DNA from: Bacteroidota bacterium
GTDB taxonomy: Bacteria > Bacteroidota > Bacteroidia > Flavobacteriales > Flavobacteriaceae
Assembly: GCA_004356305.1 (NCBI GenBank)
Contig: SMXJ01000088.1
Span: 1-7,679, forward strand
Reading direction: 5' to 3'
DNA: 7,679 bases
Below are positions 1-5,492 of this stretch, piece after piece; the stretch's first letter is position 1, and the number at the start of each line of letters is the position of its first letter. The notes under the pieces are model-generated. The model was not told the DNA's origin and did not search any database. It saw nothing but the letters and a program-made list of their open reading frames with translations. Made by a program: the position numbers and the translations under genes.

Positions 1-50
1 GGAGATATCTTTAAGGATATGTGAGTTCAGTAAATTATAAGAATTGCTAA

Positions 51-77
51 GGCTTCGGATTTCCGGGGCCTTTTTTT
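51..77 (+). terminator. Rho-independent terminator of an upstream + strand gene
   Basis: An 8-bp stem (GGCTTCGG at 51-58 with CCGGGGCC at 63-70) with the 4-nt loop ATTT is followed directly by seven T residues (71-77). Two of the stem pairs are G-U wobbles that form only in the + strand transcript; on the - strand they become A-C mismatches and no T tract follows. It therefore serves a + strand gene whose body lies before the window. That gene could end at the TGA at 22-24 or the TAA at 38-40, but too little is present to choose. The terminator sits between this gene and the convergent purB. Confidence 0.82.
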
Positions 78-109
78 AATCGCCTATTTCTGTTATGTGT
101 GACAATGGC

Positions 110-1453
110 TTAAATACCCGTATAATTACTAGGTGTGATCTTCCGCATTTCTGCTTTAATTTCTTCGGAAATATCCAGGGATTCTATAAATTTGGTGATC
201 GATTCTTTTGTGACCGCCTCGTTCGTACGTGTCAAACTTAAAAGAGTTTCGTAGGGATTGGGATGTCCTTCTCTACGTAGAATGGTTTGAAGGGCCTCGG
301 CCACTACCGCCCAATTGTTTTCAAGATCCTCTTTGAATTTAGATTCATTCAACAGCAGTTTATTCAATCCTTTCAATGTGGATTGAAAACCAACAATGGT
401 ATGTCCTATAGGTACTCCTATGTTTCTCAAAACGGTACTATCTGTAAGATCACGTTGCAATCTACTTACCGGAAGTTTAGCAGATAGGTGCTCGAACAAA
501 GCATTCGCGATGCCAAGATTTCCCTCACTATTCTCAAAATCGATGGGATTCACTTTGTGAGGCATAGCCGATGAACCTATTTCACCTTCTTTTATTTTCT
601 GTTTGAAGTAGTCCATAGACACATAGGTCCAAATGTCACGATCCAGATCGATCAATATCGTATTGATACGTTTCAGACAATCGAACAGAGCTGCCATATG
701 ATCGTAATGTTCGATTTGCGTAGTAGGGAAGGAGTGATGTAAATTCAATTTTCCCTCCACGAATTGCGTACCAAATGCCTTCCAATCAATAGCTGGATAG
801 GCTACCTTGTGAGCGTTAAAGTTGCCCGTTGCTCCGCCAAATTTAGCAGCGTTTTTAATATTGTTGAGCTGTTCAAATTGCTCTTCAAGCCGCACGACAA
901 ACACATTTATTTCTTTCCCCAAACGCGTTGGAGAAGCCGGTTGCCCGTGTGTTCTTGCCAACATGGGTATGTCCTTCCAATCGGCGGCTAATGCTGACAG
1001 TTTTGCCTTTAATTCCAGTAGCTGGGGTACATAAACGTCGTTGATAGCCGCCTTAAGCGAAAGCGGAATGGCGGTGTTATTGATATCCTGTGATGTCAAA
1101 CCAAAGTGGATGAACTCCTTATACTTTTGCAACCCAAGATCCTCAAATTTCTCCTTGATAAAGTACTCAACAGCCTTTACATCATGATTGGTTACCTTCT
1201 CAGTGTTTTTAATATTTTGGGCGTCATCCGAAGAAAATTCAGTATATAATTTCCGCAGTACCTCGAAAATTGAGGTGTCGAAATCGCTTAATTGTGGCAG
1301 AGGCAATTCAACCAAGGCTATAAAATATTCGATCTCTACTTGCACTCTGAACCTGATCAAGGCCTCTTCAGAAAAATACGGGATCAGGGCTTTGGTTTTG
1401 GACGAGTAACGTCCATCAAGTGGAGAAATCGCCTGTAATGAGTGAGTAGACAT
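110..1453 (-). CDS. purB: Adenylosuccinate lyase PurB
   Basis: This 447-residue protein is a full-length fumarase/aspartase-superfamily enzyme. Known role of the family: in the cytoplasm it cleaves SAICAR to AICAR plus fumarate, and adenylosuccinate to AMP plus fumarate, two steps of purine synthesis, working as a homotetramer. Visible motifs are the N-terminal SPLDGRY (10-16), the substrate loop GLTSQDINNT (118-127), ARTHGQPA (166-173, H169 matching the general acid H171 of E. coli PurB) and the signature GSSAMPHKVNP (293-303), whose mobile loop carries the catalytic serine. The ATG start at 1453 gives the usual family N-terminus. It has no Shine-Dalgarno sequence, as is common in Bacteroidota, and a TATCTTTG promoter element lies 20 nt upstream. 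The upstream co-directional genes for the helical protein and the sirtuin could also read through into it. It converges on the terminator at 51-77. Identification is near certain. Confidence 0.98.
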   Translation of the reverse strand: MSTHSLQAISPLDGRYSSKTKALIPYFSEEALIRFRVQVEIEYFIALVELPLPQLSDFDTSIFEVLRKLYTEFSSDDAQNIKNTEKVTNHDVKAVEYFIKEKFEDLGLQKYKEFIHFGLTSQDINNTAIPLSLKAAINDVYVPQLLELKAKLSALAADWKDIPMLARTHGQPASPTRLGKEINVFVVRLEEQFEQLNNIKNAAKFGGATGNFNAHKVAYPAIDWKAFGTQFVEGKLNLHHSFPTTQIEHYDHMAALFDCLKRINTILIDLDRDIWTYVSMDYFKQKIKEGEIGSSAMPHKVNPIDFENSEGNLGIANALFEHLSAKLPVSRLQRDLTDSTVLRNIGVPIGHTIVGFQSTLKGLNKLLLNESKFKEDLENNWAVVAEALQTILRREGHPNPYETLLSLTRTNEAVTKESITKFIESLDISEEIKAEMRKITPSNYTGI

Positions 1454-1473
1454 AGGTGTATTTTCTGAAGCAG

Positions 1474-1481
1474 CAAAGATA
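1474..1481 (-). promoter_or_regulatory. Bacteroidota-type -7 promoter element for purB
   Basis: On the - strand this reads TATCTTTG, an exact match to the TAnnTTTG -7 consensus of the Bacteroidota primary sigma factor. It lies in the gap between the helical-protein gene and purB, 20 nt before the purB ATG, so the expected leader is short. I see no TTTG -33 box at the normal spacing; the nearest TTG is about 29 nt upstream. The flanking run of A residues and the trailing GC resemble the helicase promoter at 5389-5396. Confidence 0.65.
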
Positions 1482-1569
1482 GAGCTTTTTTAGAATTCTT
1501 CCTGCCAGACCAATGGTTTAATCTGATCGATAAGTTCCTAAATAACAGTTTTCAAAATCGAATATTTAT

Positions 1570-2175
1570 CTATTTACTTTTTGGAATTTGTTCCCGATTG
1601 TTATCGTGATTGTATTTTGTGATTTGCGAGAGCACTGAGCGACCTCTCGCCTTATACCCGGGACTTCCACAATGGATATTTTGTTGAATGATCTGTTGAA
1701 GCTCCGGATGGACCCAATCGAATTCGGTGCCCAGAAAGTACAATGTCGTCATCGCTCTTACCTGGCAGGCAACTTTTTGATCACTTATGAGCCAGTCGAA
1801 GGAACGCTCGGTCATTTGGATCTTTTGTGTTTCTGAAAGTACATCGATGAGTTGCGGATCTTTCTTTTGATAATATGCAATGGAAAGTAACTCGCAAAGA
1901 TGTGCCATGGGTCTGACAATTTGATCTTTGGTTGCATTTTGCAGATTTCCGAAAAAATAATTGAGATGTGGATATAGATGTGTTAATTGTTTTCGGCAAA
2001 TAAATTCCAGTACCCATGCGGCTTTATGTGATAGATCACCAATGTCATTAAAGCATGTTTCCAGTAGTTTTGGAAAAGTTTCGGGGTGAGCTAATACCCA
2101 TTGAGAAGCTCTCTGCCTATTGGCTTTGGCAGCTGTCGCATAGTCTAATTCTTTATATAATTCTTCTGAGGTCAA
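1570..2175 (-). CDS. HEAT/ARM-like helical protein of unknown function, next to purB
   Basis: This 201-residue protein has no catalytic motif, signal peptide or membrane segment that I can see. It is predominantly amphipathic helix: helix pairs are suggested at about 22-44, 49-74, 84-102, 105-118, 120-149 and 155-185, with recurrent alanine/leucine patterning such as SHKAAWVLEFIC (49-60) and VACQVRAMTTLYFLG (135-149). This is typical of HEAT/ARM solenoids, which usually bind protein. The start is TTG at 2175-2173; no ATG occurs in frame between the upstream stop at 2205-2203 and the conserved-looking N-terminus. TTGA is shared with the sirtuin stop codon (4-nt overlap), which suggests coupled translation. 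From memory, short proteins of this kind beside purB in Flavobacteriia are sometimes labelled adenylosuccinate lyase. That name is wrong for this sequence, which lacks every lyase motif. The gene is real; the function is unknown. Confidence 0.85.
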   Translation of the reverse strand: MTSEELYKELDYATAAKANRQRASQWVLAHPETFPKLLETCFNDIGDLSHKAAWVLEFICRKQLTHLYPHLNYFFGNLQNATKDQIVRPMAHLCELLSIAYYQKKDPQLIDVLSETQKIQMTERSFDWLISDQKVACQVRAMTTLYFLGTEFDWVHPELQQIIQQNIHCGSPGYKARGRSVLSQITKYNHDNNREQIPKSK

Positions 2176-2852
2176 AACTTGAAATTTATATTTTGGATAA
2201 CCTTAGGCACTCCTATAGTTGCTTTTTCTGCAAAGACCGTAATTCTTTCAGTAGAGGAAATAGTTGGATTGGGATCCACAAAATAAATATGGGAATGTTG
2301 TGGCGAATAGTCGATCAATCCGGCCGCCGGATACACCTGCATTGACGTACCTACGATCGTGATAATATCCGCTCTTTGTACCAACTCTATGGCAACGTCC
2401 ATCATTGGAACCTCTTCACCAAACCAAACAATATGCGGGCGTAACTGTGAATTGTGTTCACAAAGATCCCCTAAGTTGAGGTCTGTCCGCCAATCGATTA
2501 CAATGGATTCATCATTGGTACTGCGTACTTTCAACAATTCCCCGTGTAAATGAACCACATGGGTACTTCCTGCCCGCTCGTGCAGATCGTCCACATTTTG
2601 TGTGATGATTGCCACTTCATGCTCCTTTTCCAGTGTTGTCAGAGCCAGATGCGCGCTATTGGGTTCTACTTCCAACAATTGTCTTCGTCTTTGATTGTAG
2701 AAATCCAATACTAATTCCGGATCCTTTGCAAATCCTGTGGGTGAAGCCACTTCCATTACATCATGACCTTCCCACAGTCCATTGCTATCACGAAAGGTTT
2801 TTAAACCACTTTCAGCACTCATACCTGCTCCGGTAAGGATAACAATCTTCAT
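2172..2852 (-). CDS. cobB: NAD-dependent protein deacylase, CobB/SIRT5-type sirtuin
   Basis: This 226-residue sirtuin contains GAGMSAESGLKTFRD (8-22, NAD binding), TQNVDDLHERAG (84-95), HLHGE with catalytic H103, LRPHIVWFGE (137-146), and GTSMQVYPAAGL (168-179). Known of the family: it removes acyl groups from lysine using NAD, giving nicotinamide and O-acyl-ADP-ribose. Y52 and R55 in FYNQRRRQ match the YxxR pair (Y92/R95 in E. coli CobB, Y102/R105 in SIRT5) that binds negatively charged acyl groups, so desuccinylation or demalonylation is likely. The small zinc-binding domain normally has four cysteines, but the segment between H103 and L137 has only C131, so zinc is probably absent. The ATG at 2852 starts MKIVILTGAG, close to the fold's first strand. 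Its stop overlaps the next gene by 4 nt. An imperfect -7 element (TAACTTTT, - strand, 2873-2866) is a weak promoter candidate. The family assignment is secure. Confidence 0.95.
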   Translation of the reverse strand: MKIVILTGAGMSAESGLKTFRDSNGLWEGHDVMEVASPTGFAKDPELVLDFYNQRRRQLLEVEPNSAHLALTTLEKEHEVAIITQNVDDLHERAGSTHVVHLHGELLKVRSTNDESIVIDWRTDLNLGDLCEHNSQLRPHIVWFGEEVPMMDVAIELVQRADIITIVGTSMQVYPAAGLIDYSPQHSHIYFVDPNPTISSTERITVFAEKATIGVPKVIQNINFKF

Positions 2853-2909
2853 TAACGGTTGGTTTAAAAGTTAGGAAAGCAAGTTAACGAATAGAATATG
2901 AGAATCCAT

Positions 2910-2944
2910 GAGTCAAGAGTCTAAAGTCAAAAGTCCGAAGTTTA
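2910..2944. repeat. Degenerate 7-bp tandem repeat, unit RAGTCNR
   Basis: Five consecutive heptamers read GAGTCAA, GAGTCTA, AAGTCAA, AAGTCCG and AAGTTTA; the last is decayed. The AGTC core recurs exactly every 7 nt in the first four units. The tract lies between the sirtuin 5' end and the trmH remnant. A 27-codon frame from the ATG at 2908 runs through it but has no credible coding character. The repeat resembles low-complexity intergenic heptamer tracts I remember from flavobacterial genomes; that comparison is from memory. Confidence 0.7.
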
Positions 2945-2969
2945 TTGTGGCCATTAATCCGCTTAGTAC

Positions 2970-2990
2970 ATCTGTCTTCTGGCTTTTGTA
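2970..2990. repeat. Degenerate 7-bp tandem repeat, unit TTCTGTC
   Basis: Three heptamers read ATCTGTC, TTCTGGC and TTTTGTA, which are progressively diverged copies of TTCTGTC. The tract begins 25 nt after the RAGTCNR tract and its final unit merges into the first recognisable codons of the trmH remnant (from about 2988). With only three imperfect units the call depends partly on the neighbouring heptamer tract. Confidence 0.5.
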
Positions 2991-3278
2991 AAAACTGCAT
3001 TTTTCTTCGGAAGAGAAACAGAAGGTGTTAGCGATGAGGTTATGCAAGTTGCAGACGGATACCTGAAGATTCCGATGTTTGGTTTTACGGAAAGCCTTAA
3101 TGTCTCGGTCTCTGATGCCATTATTTTGCAAAATCTTGTGTCCTGCATGCGCACCAAAAACATAAATTGGAAACTCGATGATGAAGAACACCGCGAACTC
3201 GAATTCAAATGGGCCAGAAAAACGATAAAGCGGGTGGATGAGATCATTGCACGCTTTCAGGAGCAGAAAAATTTGTAA
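2988..3278 (+). pseudogene. trmH: 3' remnant of a TrmH-type tRNA (guanosine-2'-O-)-methyltransferase
   Basis: Read in frame from 2988, about 96 residues match the C-terminal part of a SpoU/TrmH (SPOUT) enzyme: KTAFFFGRETEG (SPOUT motif 2), VADGYLKIPMFGFTESLNVS followed by VSDAI (motif 3, the SAM-binding knot), then the C-terminal helices with NWKLDDEE and WARKTIKRVDEIIARF. Known role of the intact family: methylation of G18 in the tRNA D-loop, using proteins of roughly 215-220 residues in this group. The N-terminal half, including the motif 1 region, is absent. In frame there is a TAG at 2964-2966 and heptamer repeat DNA directly before the homology. The first internal ATG (3042) would give only 78 residues starting after motif 2. 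I therefore call it truncated and non-functional. The remaining reading frame is undamaged, so the loss may be recent. The - strand frames over this region are shadows. It ends 29 nt before the SRPBCC gene. Confidence 0.83.
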
Positions 3279-3307
3279 TTTTATAGAAACTACTAAAACG
3301 TGGTATC

Positions 3308-3865
3308 ATGATGACATTCTTATACATATTAGCCATAATTATTGGTGTATTGGTACTATTAGCTTCCTTTGCACCCAAGAAATACGATGTGAATCGCAGT
3401 ATTGTGATAAATAAACCAAGACAGGAGGTATTTCAGTATTTAAAATATATAAAGAACCAGGATGAATGGTCTCCCTGGAAAAATCGAGATCCCGGGATGA
3501 AGCAGACATTTTCCGGCGAAGACGGAACCGTTGGATTTATATCCAAATGGGATAGCGATCACAAGCAAGTTGGAGCAGGGGAACAGGAGATCACAGGTAT
3601 TACGCCCGATGAACAGATTAGAACAGAATTGCGGTTCTTAAAACCCTGGAAAAGTGTAAGCACCGCATATATAGAGACCCGGGAATCAGCTGATGGAGCA
3701 ACCAAGGTTACCTGGGGTTTTTCCGGCACAAATAAAGTTCCAATGAATATTATGATGTTATTCTACAATATGGATAAGGCCGTTGGGAAGGACTTTGAAG
3801 AAGGCCTTGAGGAATTGAAGATAGTGCTGGAAAACCAATTGAAAGAACCGAACATTGAAAAATAG
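3308..3865 (+). CDS. SRPBCC (START/polyketide-cyclase-like) protein with N-terminal membrane anchor
   Basis: This 185-residue protein has an uncharged helix at 4-21 (a membrane anchor or uncleaved signal, with no clear cleavage site), then an SRPBCC domain from about 28 to 176. The domain opens with the typical strand and helix YDVNRSIVINKPRQEVFQYL (26-45), followed by DEWSPW (52-57), which is common in this group. It ends in the long C-terminal helix FEEGLEELKIVLENQL (163-178). SRPBCC domains form a deep hydrophobic ligand pocket; the ligand here cannot be read from sequence. Two adjacent ATGs (3308, 3311) make the exact start uncertain by one codon, and there is no Shine-Dalgarno sequence. 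It is the first gene of a co-directional set whose next member starts 23 nt downstream, a VOC protein, a pairing often seen in bacteria. I see no good promoter in the 29 nt before it, so its promoter may lie within or before the trmH remnant. Confidence 0.9.
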   Translation: MMTFLYILAIIIGVLVLLASFAPKKYDVNRSIVINKPRQEVFQYLKYIKNQDEWSPWKNRDPGMKQTFSGEDGTVGFISKWDSDHKQVGAGEQEITGITPDEQIRTELRFLKPWKSVSTAYIETRESADGATKVTWGFSGTNKVPMNIMMLFYNMDKAVGKDFEEGLEELKIVLENQLKEPNIEK

Positions 3866-3888
3866 CCAAAACACCTAAACCAAAATCT

Positions 3889-4263
3889 ATGAAATCAAAC
3901 CCGGTAGGATGGTTCGAGATCCCAGTTACTGATATGGATAGGGCCAAGGCATTTTACGAGAAAGCATTCGAGATACAAATTCAAGTGGTGGATTTAGGAG
4001 GCACCCTAACGGGATGGTTCCCAAATGTTGGTGACGTGATCGGCGCGACCGGTAGTTTGATCAAGCAAGAAAGTTATATTCCTAGTCACGAAGGCACTTT
4101 AGTGTATTTTTCGTCAGCAGATGTGCAAATTGAGTTGAACCGTATAGAGACCGCCGGAGGTAAGATACTGCAAGGTAAAACACAAATTTCGCCCGAACAT
4201 GGCTATATGGCAGTCTTCGAAGATTCCGAAGGCAATCGAGTAGCACTGCATTCACGGCAATAA
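3889..4263 (+). CDS. VOC-superfamily (glyoxalase/bleomycin-resistance-like) protein
   Basis: This 124-residue cytosolic protein consists of two βαβββ modules. The first starts with GWFEIPVTDMDRAKAFYEKAFE (7-28). The second starts around 69 (GTLVYFSSADVQIELNRIETAGG) and ends with GYMAVFEDSEGNRVALHS (105-122). The family includes glyoxalase I, dioxygenases and antibiotic-binding proteins, usually with a metal held by one His/Gln/Glu from each of four strands. Here E10 and H121 occupy plausible metal positions, but I cannot see a complete classical glyoxalase I ligand set, so lactoylglutathione lyase activity should not be assumed. It probably acts as a dimer. The ATG at 3889 follows an A-rich stretch without a Shine-Dalgarno sequence. 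It lies 23 nt after the SRPBCC gene and 10 nt before the thioesterase gene, in a likely operon. Fold certain, substrate unknown. Confidence 0.92.
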   Translation: MKSNPVGWFEIPVTDMDRAKAFYEKAFEIQIQVVDLGGTLTGWFPNVGDVIGATGSLIKQESYIPSHEGTLVYFSSADVQIELNRIETAGGKILQGKTQISPEHGYMAVFEDSEGNRVALHSRQ

Positions 4264-4273
4264 CTATTGATCT

Positions 4274-4723
4274 ATGAATTACGAACCTAAGAACAAGGAT
4301 TTTCGGAAAAAGGTTCAAGCAAGTTTTGACCGTCAGAAATTTATGGACTTGATCGGTGCAGAGCTGGTTGAAGTCACTCCGGGCTATTGCGAGATCAAAG
4401 TTCCCTTTAATGAATCATTGACGCAACAGCACGGCTTTTTTCACGCGGGAGTGATCAGTACCTTGGCAGATAACACGGCAGGGTATGCGGCATTTTCACT
4501 CATGGAGGCAGATTCCACAATTTTAACGGTAGAATTTAAACTGAACTTACTGGCTCCGGGAAAAGGGGATGTATTGATTGGAAAAGCTGAGGTGATCAAG
4601 AACGGAAGGACCTTGACTATTTGCAGGTCTGAGATCTATGCGTTCCGGGATGGAAATGCAACGCTTTGTGCGGCAGGACTATCTACTTTGATCGAGTTAA
4701 AAAACAAGAGTGATTATCGATAA
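4274..4723 (+). CDS. PaaI-family hot-dog-fold acyl-CoA thioesterase
   Basis: This 149-residue protein is the usual size for a single hot-dog domain. The family signature runs from H53 to A72: QQHGFFHAGVISTLADNTAG (51-70), with D66 in the position of the catalytic aspartate of PaaI thioesterases and a long hydrophobic hot-dog helix. The β strands follow (ILTVEFKLNLLAPGKGD, 83-99; LTICRSEIYAF, 114-124). Known of the family: tetramers that hydrolyse aryl- or acyl-CoA esters; the PaaI type acts on phenylacetyl-CoA intermediates. No phenylacetate genes are nearby, so the substrate is open. It starts 10 nt after the VOC stop, supporting co-transcription, and its last codons and stop lie inside a perfect 18-bp palindrome (4710-4727). 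The family call is strong. Confidence 0.93.
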   Translation: MNYEPKNKDFRKKVQASFDRQKFMDLIGAELVEVTPGYCEIKVPFNESLTQQHGFFHAGVISTLADNTAGYAAFSLMEADSTILTVEFKLNLLAPGKGDVLIGKAEVIKNGRTLTICRSEIYAFRDGNATLCAAGLSTLIELKNKSDYR

Positions 4724-4727
4724 TCAC
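4710..4727. repeat. Perfect 18-bp palindrome spanning the thioesterase stop codon
   Basis: GTGATTATCGATAATCAC equals its own reverse complement. As RNA it can fold into a 7-bp stem with a UCGA loop. The thioesterase stop TAA (4721-4723) lies in the right arm. No T tract follows, so it is not a standard intrinsic terminator. It lies 26 nt before the rdgB start and could be an operator, an mRNA processing or stability hairpin, or chance in AT-rich DNA. Confidence 0.6.
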
Positions 4728-4753
4728 AATCTTAGATCATATAACTTTCTTCA

Positions 4754-5329
4754 ATGATGAAACTTGTTTTCGCTACCCATAATCAAAACAAATTTCAGGA
4801 AGTAAAGCTCTTATTTCCTCCATATATTGAATTATTGAGCTTGACCGATATTGAATGTTTTGACGAGATCCCTGAAACTGAAGATACCATTGAAGGCAAT
4901 GCGATCTTAAAAGTAGCTTATGTAAAGGAAAATTATGACCTCGATTGTTTTGCAGACGATACGGGCCTGGAAGTAAGATACTTGAATGGAAAACCGGGTG
5001 TTCATAGTGCCCGCTATGCCGGGGCCGGGAACAACGCGAAGGCCAATATGTTGAAATTGCTAAAGAATTTAGAAGGTGTTGAAGACCGTTCTGCTGTGTT
5101 TAAAACCGTAATCGCGCTTTCGTTGAAAAATAAGGTACATCTGTTTACAGGAATTTGTGAAGGAAAGATCATTTCAACGCAAAGAGGTAACAACGGATTT
5201 GGATATGACCCTGTATTTCAACCAAGCGGATATAACCAAACCTTTGCCGAAATTACTTCCGAGGAAAAAGGAAAGATAAGTCATCGCGGAAAAGCCATTC
5301 GGCAATTGATCGCCTATTTTTTAAAATAG
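4754..5329 (+). CDS. rdgB: Non-canonical purine NTP pyrophosphatase, RdgB/HAM1 family
   Basis: This 191-residue protein matches the family length. It hydrolyses dITP, ITP and XTP to the monophosphates plus pyrophosphate, keeping deaminated purines out of DNA and RNA; the enzyme is a cytosolic homodimer using Mg2+. Visible motifs are FATHNQNKFQEV (6-17, nucleotide-binding loop), FADDTGLEV (66-74, with D68/D69 covering the catalytic aspartate, D69 in E. coli RdgB), GKPGVHSARYAG (79-90), GFGYDPVF (148-155) and ISHRGKA (175-181). Two ATGs in tandem (4754 and 4757) leave the first residue ambiguous; family proteins often begin MKLVFATHN, which favours 4757. It follows the thioesterase gene by 30 nt and is probably in the same transcript. 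The next gene has its own promoter. Very confident. Confidence 0.97.
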   Translation: MMKLVFATHNQNKFQEVKLLFPPYIELLSLTDIECFDEIPETEDTIEGNAILKVAYVKENYDLDCFADDTGLEVRYLNGKPGVHSARYAGAGNNAKANMLKLLKNLEGVEDRSAVFKTVIALSLKNKVHLFTGICEGKIISTQRGNNGFGYDPVFQPSGYNQTFAEITSEEKGKISHRGKAIRQLIAYFLK

Positions 5330-5388
5330 CTTCCTACCGGGGTGAAGATTATTATTTGGTAAGAATTAGGCAGTTAGCATTAAAAAAG

Positions 5389-5396
5389 TATCTTTG
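5389..5396 (+). promoter_or_regulatory. Bacteroidota-type -7 promoter element for the DEAD-box helicase
   Basis: TATCTTTG is an exact match to TAnnTTTG, preceded by a run of A and followed by GCCGC. It lies 60 nt after the rdgB stop and 96 nt before the helicase ATG. With a start site a few bases downstream (about 5400-5404), the leader would be about 90 nt. A TTTG occurs at 5355-5358, but its 30-nt spacing is longer than the usual -33/-7 distance, so only the -7 element is supported. Confidence 0.68.
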
Positions 5397-5403
5397 CCGC
5401 TAA

Positions 5404-5483
5404 TTCCTCAGAGTGAGGAAGTGTTGAAGTAAGACAGTTGGGTTTAATCGTCGTCGTCTTCGAGTCAGCACAATAACGATTAA
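5404..5483 (+). promoter_or_regulatory. Structured 5' leader of the helicase mRNA
   Basis: Two inverted repeats lie between the promoter and the start codon. TTCCTCA (5404-5410) and TGAGGAA (5414-5420) form a perfect 7-bp stem with a GAG loop, at or next to the expected 5' end of the transcript. TTAATCG (5444-5450) and CGATTAA (5477-5483) form a second, AU-rich 7-bp stem ending 9 nt before the ATG. Helicase genes of the DeaD/CsdA type are known in other bacteria to have leaders tied to cold response and autoregulation. A similar role here is inference, and the second stem is weak. Confidence 0.45.
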
Positions 5484-5492
5484 TTATAACAA

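Noticed and set aside
1..40. Possible 3' end of an upstream + strand gene (frame 1 ends at TGA 22-24; frame 2 at TAA 38-40)
   Set aside because: The terminator shows that such a gene exists, but at most 12 codons are visible and neither frame can be chosen, so no CDS is listed.
2910..2990. Heptamer tracts considered as a CRISPR array
   Set aside because: The units are 7 bp, contiguous and without spacers, and no cas gene is present.
2908..2991. 27-codon + strand frame beginning ATG at 2908, after the sirtuin start
   Set aside because: It consists largely of the two heptamer tracts and shows no coding character.
2913..3247. Two overlapping - strand frames of 92 and 94 codons
   Set aside because: They are antisense shadows of the trmH remnant, whose protein similarity is clear on the + strand.
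5331..5348. Imperfect inverted repeat after rdgB (CTTC ... GAAG), considered as a terminator
   Set aside because: The stem is broken by mismatches and no T tract follows.
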